DNA of 64,000 nt, from assembly GCF_000189635.1 (NCBI RefSeq), contig NW_002476369.1:203928-267927 (forward strand), written 5' to 3'. The position numbers were made by a program, and so were the translations under genes. Below are positions 23,187 through 35,506 of the stretch, one piece after another (the first letter of the stretch is position 1; each line of letters begins with the position of its first letter). The DNA comes from Tetrahymena thermophila SB210 (taxonomy: Eukaryota > Ciliophora > Oligohymenophorea > Hymenostomatida > Tetrahymenidae). The notes beneath the pieces are model-generated. The model was not told the origin of the DNA, made no database searches, and saw only the letters and a program-made list of their open reading frames with translations.

Positions 23187-25300
23187 ATATAAATGATAAA
23201 TAAATTGATTAAGATATCTAATAATCAGTAGAAAGCTTAAACAAAGAAAATATTCTAAATTCAATATAACTTTTATCTTATATTAGCACAATTTTACTTT
23301 AAAGTCATTAGAATATTCAAGTATAAGTATTCAAATTTTTGGAGATAATTTATTAAGCCTATTTAATTTGAATATTTTTTTACCTAAAAATAAATACAAG
23401 TAGTAATAAAAATTTTAATTAAGATTTTATAAGAATTATGAAATTAAAACCCAAAAGCATGAATCAAAAATTAATTAAAATATCAAGCTTGGTTGAAGTT
23501 TTTATTAAAAGAAAATTTTAACTCCAAATTTCAAAAAATTACAATCTACTTTAGTAATATAATCTAATTTATAGTTTATTCATAAGTTAATTTCTTGCAT
23601 CTTAGCACAACACGCAAGCATTTAATCCATTCTAGAAGATAAAATTTATTAATATTATTTCAACTAGTTAATTTAAATTTTACTAACCAACCCAAAAAGT
23701 TCTTATTTAAATGAAAAACTATCATATTTTAGCTCATTAAATCAGCAATAAGTATAAGTTAAGCAAAAGTAAATAACCCAGATTTTTTGTTAAAAATACA
23801 GCAATATAAATTAAACTAATTATATTAAAAAAGTAAAAGAAATAAAAAAGTTTAAGTAAGAATTTATAAGTAGTTGATAGATGGATAGATAGATACTCTT
23901 TTCTTTAAAGTAATTACAAAAATTAAAAAAAAGTTTGAAAAAATATGTAACAAGAATTTCATAGATAAAGTACATGGGAACATCAAAATAAATTTTTTTC
24001 ATTCTTCTATTGAATAGTAAATACACATGTACAGCAATTTCATAGAAAAAGTACATGAGAAAAACAAAATAAAATTTTTCCATTCCTTTATTATATTATA
24101 AATTATTAAAGTATATAATACAAATAATTTTATAAAGTATATCTAAAACATTTTAACGCAATTTAACATTCTTATTTTAACGCAATAAAAATTTTATTGA
24201 AGAAAAGCAGCAACTTTTATTTGTAGACTTTTTAGAAAAATTAACAAATATCTTTTGTATCCATCAGATAGATAGATATTAGATTAAAATAATCATAGTT
24301 ATTAGAAATGCAAAAATTATAATTTTTATTCAAAAGTTCTTCATTAATCTATCGTTTTTAATATTTCGTTAAGTAGATAATATCAATTTTTATTTTTTTT
24401 AAGATCACATTAAAAATTTCTCATTTTAAATTTGCCATTTAAAAATATTCAGTTGAATGAAAAGCTAGCGAAAATAATTTTGGAATGTAAGGTAAATTTT
24501 TTGTGGAGTAAAAACTAATTGTTTTAAGTTAATAAAAATACTTTTAAAGTGATAAATATATAAATTGTAAGCTTGATTAGGAAGTAATACTTAAATATGC
24601 AAGTTTTAATTAAGTATTCGTAAAAAAGAAATAATATAGGGGGATTCTTAATATCTTTGAAAACAATCTTCCTCTTCTTTAAAATTTACAAAATTTGTTG
24701 GTTATCATTTAATATTTTTTGAAAAAAAAAGATATTACCCTCCAAGTAAAGTTAATTTTCCAAATTCTGATTTATGACATTAGGATATTTTTATAGAAAT
24801 AATCAAATAATTCTCTTTTACGAACAAAAATTTGCACTTCTTACTTTCCTTATTTGCCATAAAATATAAGCAAAAACTAAATAAAAGAATAGGGATAGCT
24901 TCTATTTTGAGTAATATTGTTTACTCATAAGAAATGCATTTATTTTAAATTCAAATTTCAAAACCAGCTAGCTACCCTGCTTACTACTTAAAGAAGCATG
25001 GCAATAAAAACTAATTTCATTCAAAATATACAATCAAATATTTATTTGTTATTCGTTAATAACTTGTGATCATAAACTTACAGTATAAGATCTTATTTAG
25101 AATTTAAGTAAATTTTGCTGCAAATTAAAATTAGTAAATAAGCAAAATACTAATTTAGATCAAAGTTATTGTTCAATTTAAGAAGTAGAAAAATTATAAA
25201 TGCAAATTCATTTAAATTACTTCTAATCATAGAAAAATAAGTCTTTAATTAAGAATTTATAAGAAAAGCGAATATTTATATTTTTTGACTGTAACATATA
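19640..25300. repeat. field of degenerate long repeats
   Basis: No gene is supported. Recurring blocks are: AATTAAGAATTTAT-like segments; GCATGGxAAGAGxTTTAGAGG followed by a TAAG/GCTTCAAGAA block (about 19960, 21730, 22690, again at 32640); AAATGTAxGGTAAA preceded by CATTxCAACxAAA (about 21490, 22390, 24435, and in the 14.8-18.2 kb units); and GTAGACTTTTxAGAAAAATT (about 21285, 22165, 24225, 34155). These are diverged copies of one composite repeat, not simple A+T noise. A (ATTT)n tract lies at 23157-23184. Confidence 0.7.
22560..24480. repeat. segmental duplication, copy 1 (partner 32580-34480)
   Basis: Colinear landmarks match the partner: TATTTATCAGAAAGAG (22947, 32901); GATTCAAATATTAATTTCAT (23060, 33018); AACCCAAAAGCATGAATCAA (23448, 33404); TAGCACAACACGCAAGCATT (23603, 33542); and CAAGAATTTCATAGA (23950, 33783). 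Small indels are frequent. Neither copy has a readable gene. Confidence 0.8.
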
Positions 25301-28289
25301 TTAATTAAATAGGAAAGCGTAGTAAAAGATATCAAATGAACAGAAAAAGTAATCAAAAGAATCTTAAATGATTATGATTAATTTATTTTTAGTCAACTAA
25401 ATATAAATCTCATTTCAATTGTACGATGTACTAATTTTTTTATTTTTGTAAATGGAACAAGAGCAAATTAAAACAAATTATACTTATATGCCAATAATAA
25501 ATAAATTATATCTAATTTATAATACACAAATAATTAAATAATAGATTTATTTTAATTATTAATAAGGATTTATTTACCTGCTAATCTTTAAATTTGTCTA
25601 TTTTTATTAACTTTTGAAGTAAAAATTTCAAAATGTATGAATTTCTTTAGAATTAAATTCTGCTTTAGCTTGTTTGCTATTGATAAGCAAGTAGGGTAGT
25701 TATTAATTTAGTAATCATAGAAGTAATTTAAAAATGATAGAAGATTTTTTATGTAATATAGTTAATAAAAATAAAATTATATTAGTAAATTTTGCATATT
25801 TTAGAATGTGCCATATGTTCTAATTTTAGTTACTATACTTGCTTCATGAATAAGGTTTGAATTTCTATTTTAAATATATATTTAAAAATCATGTAGATAA
25901 ATCATCATTCATTTTGAGAAATTTAAGATTTTAAGAAGATTCAATATTTTTAATAGACAAAATTTATTGAGATTTTAAAGAAAAATATAAAGTAGAATTT
26001 TTATTTTATAATTAATTAAATTTAAAGTTCTAATGAAAAAATTTAATAATATTTTAAGTTTGAAAGGAAAGGACTATGTAAAAAATCTTAGAAAACATTT
26101 TTGTGGTCTAAACACATTAATTAGACAGAGTTAAATACAATTAAATAGAAAATTTATTATTTAGAATTAGTTTTGCTCACAAATAATCATTTTAGATTAT
26201 CTCACTAAATATTCAAATATATGTATTTACAGCTGTAGAATTTAATTATTTTTCTATCAGCAATTTTTATTAGATTTATTTGTAAATTATAAATGAAAAT
26301 TAAAATCTATTCCAAAAACTAATAAATAGACTATCTATCTTAAAAAATTAATATATGTATTTATATTAAGTAGTACAAATTGTTGTCGCATAAAAATATT
26401 AACTTAACTTTTTTGCGCTTTAAAAAATGAATTTATGATACTAATTTTATTCAAAAATAAAAAGACTCTTTATGGTATCTGTTTTTATAGTAGCAATATT
26501 TAATTAGAGTATTTATTAATCTAAGAGAAATTTTAGCTAATTAGATTATGAATATTAAGATATTGATTGATCAAATAAATATTAGACTCTCTTTCTATCT
26601 TTACTATTTATATTCTGATGAGGAAATATAAAAAGATATTAATCATAATTTTTTGCTATTTATAATATGATGAGCGGTAAGATATTGGTCTAATAAATAT
26701 CACTTTCTTCTTTAATTAATCTAATTATTTATAATTTTAGCTGTTAAAATTTATTTTTATTATGTAAATTAGACATTATTTTTCTATTTTCAAAATCAAT
26801 TATAAACGCATTACTATTTGTTTTTTATTAGCAAATTAAGTTAGGAAAATAGATAGACAGATACAAACAAACAAACAAAGATAGCAATCAAATTAACTTT
26901 CGCTTTATTAATTAAGATAAATAAATATATAACCTAATAATTTTGAAGAAAAGAGGTTTAATATTCTTTAATGATTTTTCTCATATAATATTATTATTTT
27001 TCAAAAATATTTTGAAATGAAACTTGTGAAATGTTTTTATTTATTTTGTGTATTAATTCGATTATGTCAAAAATGATAGATGATTATTTTATAAGTTGTC
27101 AAAAAATTGAAATTTTATGCGGTATCAGGGGAATAATTTATATTACTTTGTACTTCTAGTATTTTAATATCATTCAAGTGTATTTTAATTTTGATTATAC
27201 TACTATTACCTTTATTTATAGCTATAATTAATAAAAAACGTGCAAGTCAAATTAATTCAAAATTTTTTAATAGTTATGTAATAGTTGCTATTTGAAAGCT
27301 AATATTATTAATTACTATTTCCTCTTAACTATGAAGCATATTTATAAATTCTTAATCAATTCATTAGTTAAGCTGGTTTACCTAATATCTAAATATAATT
27401 TTGTCTATAAAGGACATCATTATTTAAGATATATAATATAATTTATTTTTATTATTCAAGTTGTAAAACTTAATACTTTTGATAAAGTTTTAATCACTCA
27501 ATTTAAAAACTTTGAAAATTGAAGATAATAAATTTTTTAATATAAATTATTTTGAATAAGGTATGAATGAATAAACTAAATACCTTAACCAATACCAATT
27601 TATTTATTATTATATAACTCCGTTATAAATTTAATTTTTAATTCCAGTAAAAAATAAACTTCAATTTTAGAAAAGTAATGCTCGAATTAAAAAAGAAATT
27701 AGTTACCAACTCAATGAATTTTTAAGAAAAAACACTTAACTAGAACCTTAACATATATTTCAATAAGTTTTATTAATGATAAAAGTAAAAGATAATAATT
27801 TTGTTAATTAATTATCAGCCAAAAGCTAAATTTGAAGAAAATAAATTAGACAAGATTAATATTTTTTTCCATAATTTTATACTAATTTCATATCAAAGGT
27901 TAAATTAGAGTTTGCTAAAATAATATGCGAGTAATTGCTATTTATAAAAACAGTATTTATAAATATTTTAGAATTATGAAGAGCATTAAATAATTAATTA
28001 AATTTTGAAATTTTATGCTTCTTAAATACGTTTTATTAATTTGACTAAGCGCAACGCTTTAGAAATATTTAATTACTTTTTTCTTATCTATTCTTTGATT
28101 TTATGATTTACTTAATAATATTAAGTTACATTTATAAAAGCTAAATATATAATAAATTAAAATAAGTTACAAATTACAATGATATTAAATTTCTTTAAAA
28201 CTCAAAAATGGTAATATTTATTTTAATAATTAAAAGATAATTAAATATTAAAACATAAGAAAGAATCTACTAATATTTATAAGAAATCA
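25300..28289. other. gene-poor A+T-rich region
   Basis: I see no supported gene or RNA. Frames are short or compositionally like their surroundings, and the repeat blocks of the previous field fade out here. Confidence 0.35.
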
Positions 28290-28793
28290 ATGAGAAGATT
28301 TGTCTTTACTTTACTCTGTATAATTTCCTTAACAACGATAAAAGCTTAATTTGATGAACCTTATGAGGATATTTTAAAAGTTCTTGCATGCTTACAGGCT
28401 CCAGAAGTATCTATATAATGCGAAAATACAGATTAAGCTTGCATTGATGAAATGGAATAAGTAATTCTTTGTAGTAAAAATTGTAATGAAAATCCAAATT
28501 CCTTTAATGCAGTTGCATAATGTATTAAATCTTAATGTAAATTTAAAATTCAAAAAATATAAGCTTCTATTGATAAATAAGTTGAATGTATGACCTTATT
28601 CAAACCATCAATAGATCACTAAGGCCAATTGAAAAATCAAACAAACATAGAAAAAAGTATTGATCAGCTTGAGAAAAAATAATAAAAGGATCATCAAATT
28701 TTATATGCTACTGAATCAGAATAAATCAGTATATCAAATACTATCTCTCTATCTTTTGCTCTATTATCAGCATTTTTAACAATTTTATTTTGA
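28290..28793 (+). CDS. eight-cysteine surface protein, 167 aa (long member, plus strand)
   Basis: The frame is intact from ATG 28290 to TGA 28791-28793. The signal peptide is about residues 1-19 (MRRFVFTLLCIISLTTIKA). Cysteines at 34, 44, 51, 61, 65, 78, 83 and 100 keep the family spacing x9, x6, x9, x3, x12, x4, x16 exactly. Unlike the others it has about 45 extra residues after the last cysteine, polar and Gln/Lys-rich with a predicted helix (SIDQLEKKQQKD), before the hydrophobic tail (SISNTISLSFALLSAFLTILF). This insert would act as a stalk between the disulfide domain and the membrane. It is the only family member here on the plus strand, and it lies just upstream of LRR array A in the same direction, though it is not joined to it. 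Confidence 0.88.
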
Positions 28794-29171
28794 AATATAT
28801 TTATTTTATTTGTGAATTTACGAAAACTATTTTATGACTTGTAACAAAATTAATAATAAAAAAACAAAAAAAAAAAAATTATTTTCAATCATTTAAACTT
28901 AAAACAAAAAGCGAAAAATGAAATAATAAATGATTATTTTTATAACACTTCTAGGATTAAAATTCTTGTGTGGTGTTACCGCAAGAATAGTAATCAAAGA
29001 AATGCTTAATTAATTTAGTTGTTTGCATAATGTTAAAATTAAAATGGAATATAAAACTTTTTCAAAAAATTAAAAATGATTTTAGGAAATATATATATAT
29101 ATGAAATAAGGCACGCACACATAATTTTTTTAAAAAATAAAAAAATATTATATAAATTTAAAATTATTATT

Positions 29172-29204
29172 CTACTAAATGTATATTTCTTACTCAAGAA
29201 ATAA
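29172..29204. repeat. half of a terminal-inverted-repeat-like element
   Basis: The 33-nt CTACTAAATGTATATTTCTT plus ACTCAAGAAATAA closely matches both arms of the inverted repeat at 43906-44056, with similar A+T flanks on its left. No opposite arm is visible nearby. It lies 54 bp upstream of the first LRR exon of array A, where that gene seems truncated. Confidence 0.6.
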
Positions 29205-29257
29205 TTTTATATGAATAGCTATAATTAATTATATATTTTTTCTTTAATATTTAAAAG

Positions 29258-30692
29258 TAAAAATTAAATTGGTGATGAATGTATATCAGGTTTAGGTTCT
29301 GCTTTAGCAAATAGCCCTAATCTCTCTAAATTGACACTTAATATTGGGTAAAAACAAACAGTTTATTTATTTGTTTTGGATTGTGATATTTTTAATAAAA
29401 AAAATGAATTTAAAACAAAAAAACTCTTTTAATTTATTTATGAGCTTTTTATTTAATTTATCTTTCTTTTTCTTTTTTCTTGTAAGTACTGTTTTTCTTC
29501 TTCTATGTTTCTTAATATAAATAATTTTTTTATTTTTAAATTTTGCTTTTATTATTATTAATTAATTCATTTCTTATTATTTCATATTTTCTCTTCAAAA
29601 CTTAAAAATGACATTAAATTGGTGATGAAGGTACATCAATCTTAGGCTCTGCTTTAGCAAATTGCACTAATCTCTCTAATTTGACACTTTATTTTTAGTA
29701 AAAACAATCTATTTGTTTTGGATTGTGATATTTTTAGTTTTAAAAATGAATTTAAAAAAAAACTTTTAATTTGTTTATTAGTTTTTTACTTGATTTATTT
29801 ATCTTTTTCTTTTTATTTTAAATATGTTTTTTTTTTCTATATTTCTAAATTTAATTCATTATTTTATTTTCAAATTTTGCTTTTTTTTGAATTAATTCAT
29901 TGATTTCTTATTATTTCATATTTTTTCTTCATTTTTTCCTTCTAATTAATTTTTTATTTTTTCTTAAATATTTAGAAAGATACAATAAAATTGGCAATAA
30001 ATCTACATCAGGCTTAGGTTCTGGTTTAGCAAAGTGCACTAATCTCTCTAATTTGACACTTTTTATTTGGTAAAAACAGCTTATTTGTTTTGGATTGTGA
30101 TATTTTTAGTTATAAAAATGAATTTAAAACTAAAAACTCTTTTAATTTGTTTATTAGCTTTTTATTTGATTTATTGTACTTATGTTTTTTTTTTATCTCT
30201 CTTAATTTAAAATTTTGCTTTGATTATTATTAATTAATTAATTTCTTTTTTCTTTATTTTTTTCCTTCTAACTAACTCGTTAATTTATATTTTTTCTTCA
30301 ATATTAAAAAGTCACAATTAAATTGGTGTAATTGGTGCATAAAGCTTAGGTTTTGCTTTAGCAAATTGCACTAAACTGAATATGTAAGGTAAAAACAATT
30401 TATTGTTTTAGATTACTATATTTTTAGTTGTAAAAATGATTAAAAACAAAAAAACTCTTTTACTTTGTTTATTAGCTTTTTATTTGATTATTTTTTGTTA
30501 ATTTTTTATTATTAATTTTAAATATAATTTTTAATTAAAAAATTTTATTTTATTTAATTTTTTTTAGTATTTAAATTTAATTTAATATAATATAAAAGTG
30601 AAAACTAAATCAATAAATCATAATTATTGAAAGTAAAAAGCAAATATCTTAAATCAAAAAGATTAGTTGCCTATAGAGTATATTTGTATTGA
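29258..30692 (+). pseudogene. LRR array A: 5'-truncated leucine-rich-repeat gene
   Basis: LRR exons are 29258-29347, 29609-29697 (damaged), 29980-30069 and 30312-30383, with the terminal exon at 30599-30692 ending in TGA. Each exon encodes one RI-type repeat of the form NQIGDEGxxxLGSALAxC followed by TNLSNLTLxL. Introns begin GTAAAA and end AAAAG, all in phase 2. In the second exon the AG acceptor has become AATG and one base of ACAATTAA is missing, so it cannot be spliced in frame; skipping it keeps the frame. The fourth exon is shorter by 18 nt and probably uses donor GTAAGG at 30384. No initiating exon is found upstream. The terminal exon, with KSKRLVAYRVYLY, matches that of array B. Such LRR proteins are probably intracellular binding scaffolds; here it is probably a gene fragment. 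Confidence 0.75.
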
Positions 30693-31842
30693 TGATAAAC
30701 ATGTGGTGATAAAATTATGATTAAATATTAAATATTGGAATAATAGAAAATAATATACTATATTATATATCTATTTGTATATGGATAATTTAATTCAAAA
30801 TATTGATTGATTTATTATTATTTTTATATTTAAAATTAATTTTACATCATACATAGTAAAGAGTAGATCTGTCTCAGCCATTAAATAAAAAATAGTTATC
30901 CTAACCTCACCAATCAATCCATAAAAACCTGTTATTGTGAGTATAAAAAAAGGGGGATTGAATTAAAATACCCCTTATATATTATATAAACATAATTAAT
31001 ATTATTAATTTTGAGGACTTAAAACATAATGACATCTTTATTCTAAATTAAATTAATATTTTAAAGATTTATATAATGGCTTAGATTAAAGTATTTACAG
31101 TATGTAAGTGTATTTATTAGACTTTTAATTAAATTTAAATACTTCGTATTATACTAAAAGACTTCGAATCAACAATGTCAAGGCTTCAAATTAAATTTAA
31201 ATAAATGATTAATCTAAATAGTATCACTAATTTATTGATTTTTAAAAATGAAAAATATTGCTAAAAAAATATATTTTATTACATAATAATTTTGAAAAAT
31301 GTGCAATTAAAATATAAAATAGTATTTTGGAGGTTGTTTATTAATGCTTATCATATTTATTTTTTGATTTTTTAAGATATCTTTTTACTAAAAAAGCACA
31401 TATTTATTAAATTTTAAATAAACTGTCTTTCGATTAATAGTCATAGATAAATATAAAAGTTATTTGATAAGTTAACTAATTCATTTTCAAATATCTTATA
31501 TTTATTAATTAAGTAATACTAATCTTCTTTTTAAGGAGTTAATTAATTGAAATTGTGAAGTCAATAAAATATCAATTTGTTCCAAAAACTTTTCTTATTT
31601 AAATTACAATTTCAACCCATATTTTTATTGGTGTTAGTGAGCGATAATATAATTAAATAATTAATTAATTATAAAGACTTTAATAATTATTTTAACAAAT
31701 TTCTTTTTCGTTTATGGAGATAAAAGTTTAAAATAAATAAACATATTTGTAAAATGCTGGAATTAAATTAGACATAATCTTACAAGATATAAACCCTATA
31801 AAACATCTAATACATTTAATAATAGTTTAAGTTATAATTATC
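30693..31842. other. 3' flank of LRR array A and intergenic spacer
   Basis: The block at about 30850-30945, containing CTGTCTCAGCCA and ATCCTAACCTCACCAATCA, is repeated after array B at about 38825-38910, so the two arrays were duplicated with their 3' flanks. A small hairpin AAGGGG/CCCCTT lies at about 30951-30977. No gene is seen. Confidence 0.6.
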
Positions 31843-32220
31843 TCAATAGTTTGCTAATAAAGTAGAAACTATTGTAACTAAAAGAATGAAAGCGAATGAA
31901 AGAACTCCAGAGCTCATGCATGAAATAACATTGTTACTATAGGTGGTGACATTAGAATTTCCACTGTTTGTAGCAATTGAAGTACAGTTTGCTTTAAAGC
32001 AGGGAAGCATAGAATCAAGAGTTTAGTTATACAAAGTATAGCAATTACCGAAACAAATTTATAATCTGCCTGCAGTAGCTGTGCAAGATTAATCATTTGC
32101 GCATGTAGAATTGTTCTTTTATGTGCAATTACCAACTCTGTAAAGATAATCTGTAGGACTTTGAGCATTGACTGAAGCGATAGCAACAAAAGCAAGTAAA
32201 ACTAAGGCAATGTATTTCAT
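31843..32220 (-). CDS. eight-cysteine surface protein, 125 aa
   Basis: The frame is intact from ATG 32220 to TGA 31843-31845. The signal peptide is about residues 1-19 (MKYIALVLLAFVAIASVNA). Cysteines at 32, 40, 46, 56, 60, 74, 79 and 101 keep C4-x3-C5 and C6-x4-C7. There are several N-glycosylation sequons (NCT, NNST, NQT, NVT). The tail CMSSG then a hydrophobic run ending LLANY resembles a GPI signal. Its signal peptide and tail resemble the tandem pair at 12889/16036, making these three a subfamily. A different frame that is open under the standard code covers the same bases on this strand, but it lacks this architecture. Confidence 0.9.
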
Positions 32221-32579
32221 TTTTATTTATTAGTAAATTTAATTGTTTTTTTTTTATATTAATATATTATTTGTAATTATAGGTTCGAAAAATACTGGTA
32301 TTTATAATGCTAAATCTGTGAATAAATGATTGTAATCTTTACATTTCTTTTTTTATAATTTACTTATTATTTTTCTTTAATTGAAAAAGCTTGAAACTGA
32401 CTGACATATGACTTAACTAAATGTAATCAATAATAGCCAAATTAAATCAAATTTAATATTACAAATGCCAAAAAAATTGGAATTTAAAGTGGCTATTATA
32501 TTAGATATGTAAATATATTTTTCAATAAATAAATCCGGCAACCACACAACACAAATTCAATCTGTGATAGTCAAAAATT

Positions 32580-34480
32580 TTTTTTTATTGGATCTTAATT
32601 TATGAAGGTGTGAAATCTTCTATAAAAATGTTAGAATTAGCATGGTAAGAGGTTTAGAGATGATAAGGTAATAAATGAAATTTGTTTAGTAAGTTTTTGG
32701 CTATTAGTATAAAATCATTAATTAGCTTAATGTAGGCTAATAGAAGAAGCTATGTAAGAAAAATAAAAATTCATATATGTGGTTGATTTATCAATTACGA
32801 ATATAATTATTTCGAAGCATTAGATTATTAGGTAATAGAGTTAAATAGTATTTTATTTTGAAAAATTTAGAAAAAAATTTTACCATTAATCTAGCAAGGT
32901 ATTTATCAGAAAGAGGTTCGCTTCGATGCGAAAATAGCTAAATAAATTAAAAAAATTAGGAAGGTGGTTGTAAACAAAAAAATAATATGTTAAACTGAAC
33001 TAAGTGTTCATCTTAGATTCAAATATTAATTTCATCATTTCTAAATATCAAATGTGAAATATTAGATAAAATAATTTATTTTATAAGGACTTAAAAAATC
33101 GCCATTAAAATGTTTATTTATTGTAATATATATGATAAATTAATTGATTAAGATATCAAATAATTAGTAGAAAACTGATACAAAGAAAAAACTCCAAATT
33201 CAATGAAACTTTTATTTATTTGAGTACATTTTTATCTTAAAGTTATTAAAATATTAAAGCGTAATAAGAAAAATATTAAAATTAATTTTAGGATATAATT
33301 AATAAAGCCTGTCTCGTTTGAATATCTTCAGATGTTTATATAAAAATAAACATAAATTGTAATAAAAATGTTCATTAAGATTTTATCAGATATATTTAAT
33401 GTAAACCCAAAAGCATGAATCAAAAATTGAAAAGCAAGCTTGAAGTTTTTATTGAACGAAAATTATAACACCAAAATTAGAAATATTATAATCTACTTTA
33501 GTAATCTAATTTATGGTTTATGCAGAAGCTAATTTCTTGCATCTTTAGCACAACACGCAAGCATTTAATTCCTAGAAGATAAAATTTATTACTAATATTT
33601 GTTCCTATTTAAATGAAAAACCATCATATTTTGTATCATTAAATCAATTAATCAATATAGGTTAAGCAAGACTAAATAACCAAAATTTTTTGTTAAAAAT
33701 ATAGCAATTTAAATTAAACTAATTACATTAAAAAAGTAAAAGAAATAAAAAATTTTAGTTACTAAATACACAATGCTTGTTACAAGAATTTCATAGAAAA
33801 AGTTAATGAGAAAATTAAGTAAATTTTTTTCATTCCTTTTTTGAATAGTAAATACACAATAACAAGAATTTCATAAAGAAATTACATGAGAAAAACAAAA
33901 TAAAAAATTTTCATTCTTTTATAAGCTTATTAATTATGAAAGAATATATACAAATAATTTTATAAAGTAAAAACATAACATTTTAACTAGTAGCTATTAG
34001 ACATTTAAACACAAAAAGAAATGTATTCTCTAAAATTAAAGCTAATAAGCAGAGGAAATATATATTTATTAATAAATCAATAAGACTTCTCCTTAAAATA
34101 AAGTTTTGAACCCATTTATTATTGCCACAGAAAAGCAAGCTGTAACTTTTAAATGTAGACTTTTTTAAAAATCAACAAAAATGTTTTTTACCAATCAGAA
34201 AATAATAAATGTAGACTTTTTAGAAAAATTAATAAACATGTTTTTACCTATCAAAAGATATTAAATGTAGATTTTTTAGAAAAATTAACAAACATGTTTT
34301 TTACCCATCAGAAAATATTAAACAAAAATAAACTTAATTAGTTATTAGAAATGCAAGTACTAAAATTACTTTTCAAAATTCAAATTTTCTTCATTAATCT
34401 ATCTAATTAATTTTAATATTTTTTATAAAGATAGTATCTATTATTATTTTTTTTAAGATCATATTAGAAATCTATCAATT
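32580..34480. repeat. segmental duplication, copy 2 (partner 22560-24480)
   Basis: This is the colinear partner of the copy at 22560, with the shared landmarks given there. It contains a local tandem repeat of about 55-60 bp (AAATGTAGACTTTTTAGAAA) at about 34155-34320, about three units, present once in the partner. Confidence 0.8.
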
Positions 34481-35350
34481 TAACCTTTATTTGCTTATAA
34501 ATTATGAAATAATATAAATTATTTTATTAGTTATATATATGTACAACATTTTAACTGGTATTTTATTTAGTAAACATTCTTATTTAAACACAAAAAGAAA
34601 TGTATTTTAAGAAAAAATATTTTATTAATAAATTAATAAGACTTCCTCTTAAAATTAAGTTTTAAACCTATTTATTATCGAGGCAAAGGCAGAAAAGCAG
34701 CAACTTTTTTGTAGACTTTTTCGAGAAATTAACAAAAATTTTCTGTTAGAAATGTAAATACTAAAATTCCTATTAAAAATTCAAATTTTCTTAATTAATC
34801 TATCTAATTTTAATATTTTTTATATATATAGTATCCATTATTATTTTTTTTAAGACCATATTAGAAATCTATCATTTTAACCTTTATTTGCTTATAAATT
34901 ATGAAATAATATAAATTATTTTATTAGGTATATAAATATAGAACATTTTAACTGGTATTTTACTAAGTAAAAATTCTTATTTAAAAACAAAAAGAAATGT
35001 ATTTTAAGAAGAAATATTTTATTAATAAATTAATAAGACATCTTCTTAATATATAGTATTAAACCTATTTATTTATTATCGAGGCAGAGGCAGAAAAGAA
35101 GCAATTTTTTTGTAGACTTTTTAGAGAAATTAACAAAAATTTTCTGTTAGAAATACAAATAATAAAATTCCTATTATAAATTCACATTTTCTTCATTAAT
35201 CTATCTAATTAATTTTAATATTTTTTATAAAGATAGTATAATTATTATTTTTTTTAAGACCATATTAGAAATCTATCATTTTAACCTTTATTTGCTTATA
35301 AATTATGAAATAATATAATATAAATTATTTTATTTTTTAAATATTAAATT
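34480..35350. repeat. three tandem units of about 390-410 bp
   Basis: The block TTTATTTGCTTATAAATTAT recurs at about 34484, 34874 and 35287. It is accompanied by AAGAAATGTATTTTAAGAA and by TCGAGGCA(A/G)AGGCAGAAAAG (about 34678, 35080). No coding frame is supported. Confidence 0.75.
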
Positions 35351-35506
35351 TTAAAAACAATTATATTAAAAAAATAAAATAAGCAAATTTATAAATTCAT
35401 ATAATTTATTTATTCTTTTTATCCCCTTCTTTAATTTATCTCCTTATATAATTAATTAAATTTCAATTAAATTGATTGCTATTCAATATTTTTGAAAATA
35501 AAATAA

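Noticed and set aside
23820..24083. Minus-strand frame with repeated FLMYFFYEI-like segments
   Set aside because: It lies in the degenerate repeat field. The internal repetition comes from a tandem DNA repeat (TTTCATAGAxAAAGTACATG), and the homologous copy at 33.8 kb does not keep the frame.
28930..29079. 49-codon plus-strand frame upstream of LRR array A as a possible first exon
   Set aside because: No suitable phase-2 donor follows it and it does not match the first exon shared by arrays B and D.
29718..29903. Plus-strand Phe-rich open frames inside the LRR arrays (also 35863-36057, 36239-36430, 55255-55449)
   Set aside because: These are intron bodies of the LRR genes: T-rich sequence between GTAAAA donors and AAAAG acceptors.
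31914..32195. 93-codon minus-strand frame open under the standard code
   Set aside because: It is an alternative frame of the eight-cysteine gene at 31843-32220. It lacks a signal peptide and the conserved cysteine spacing.
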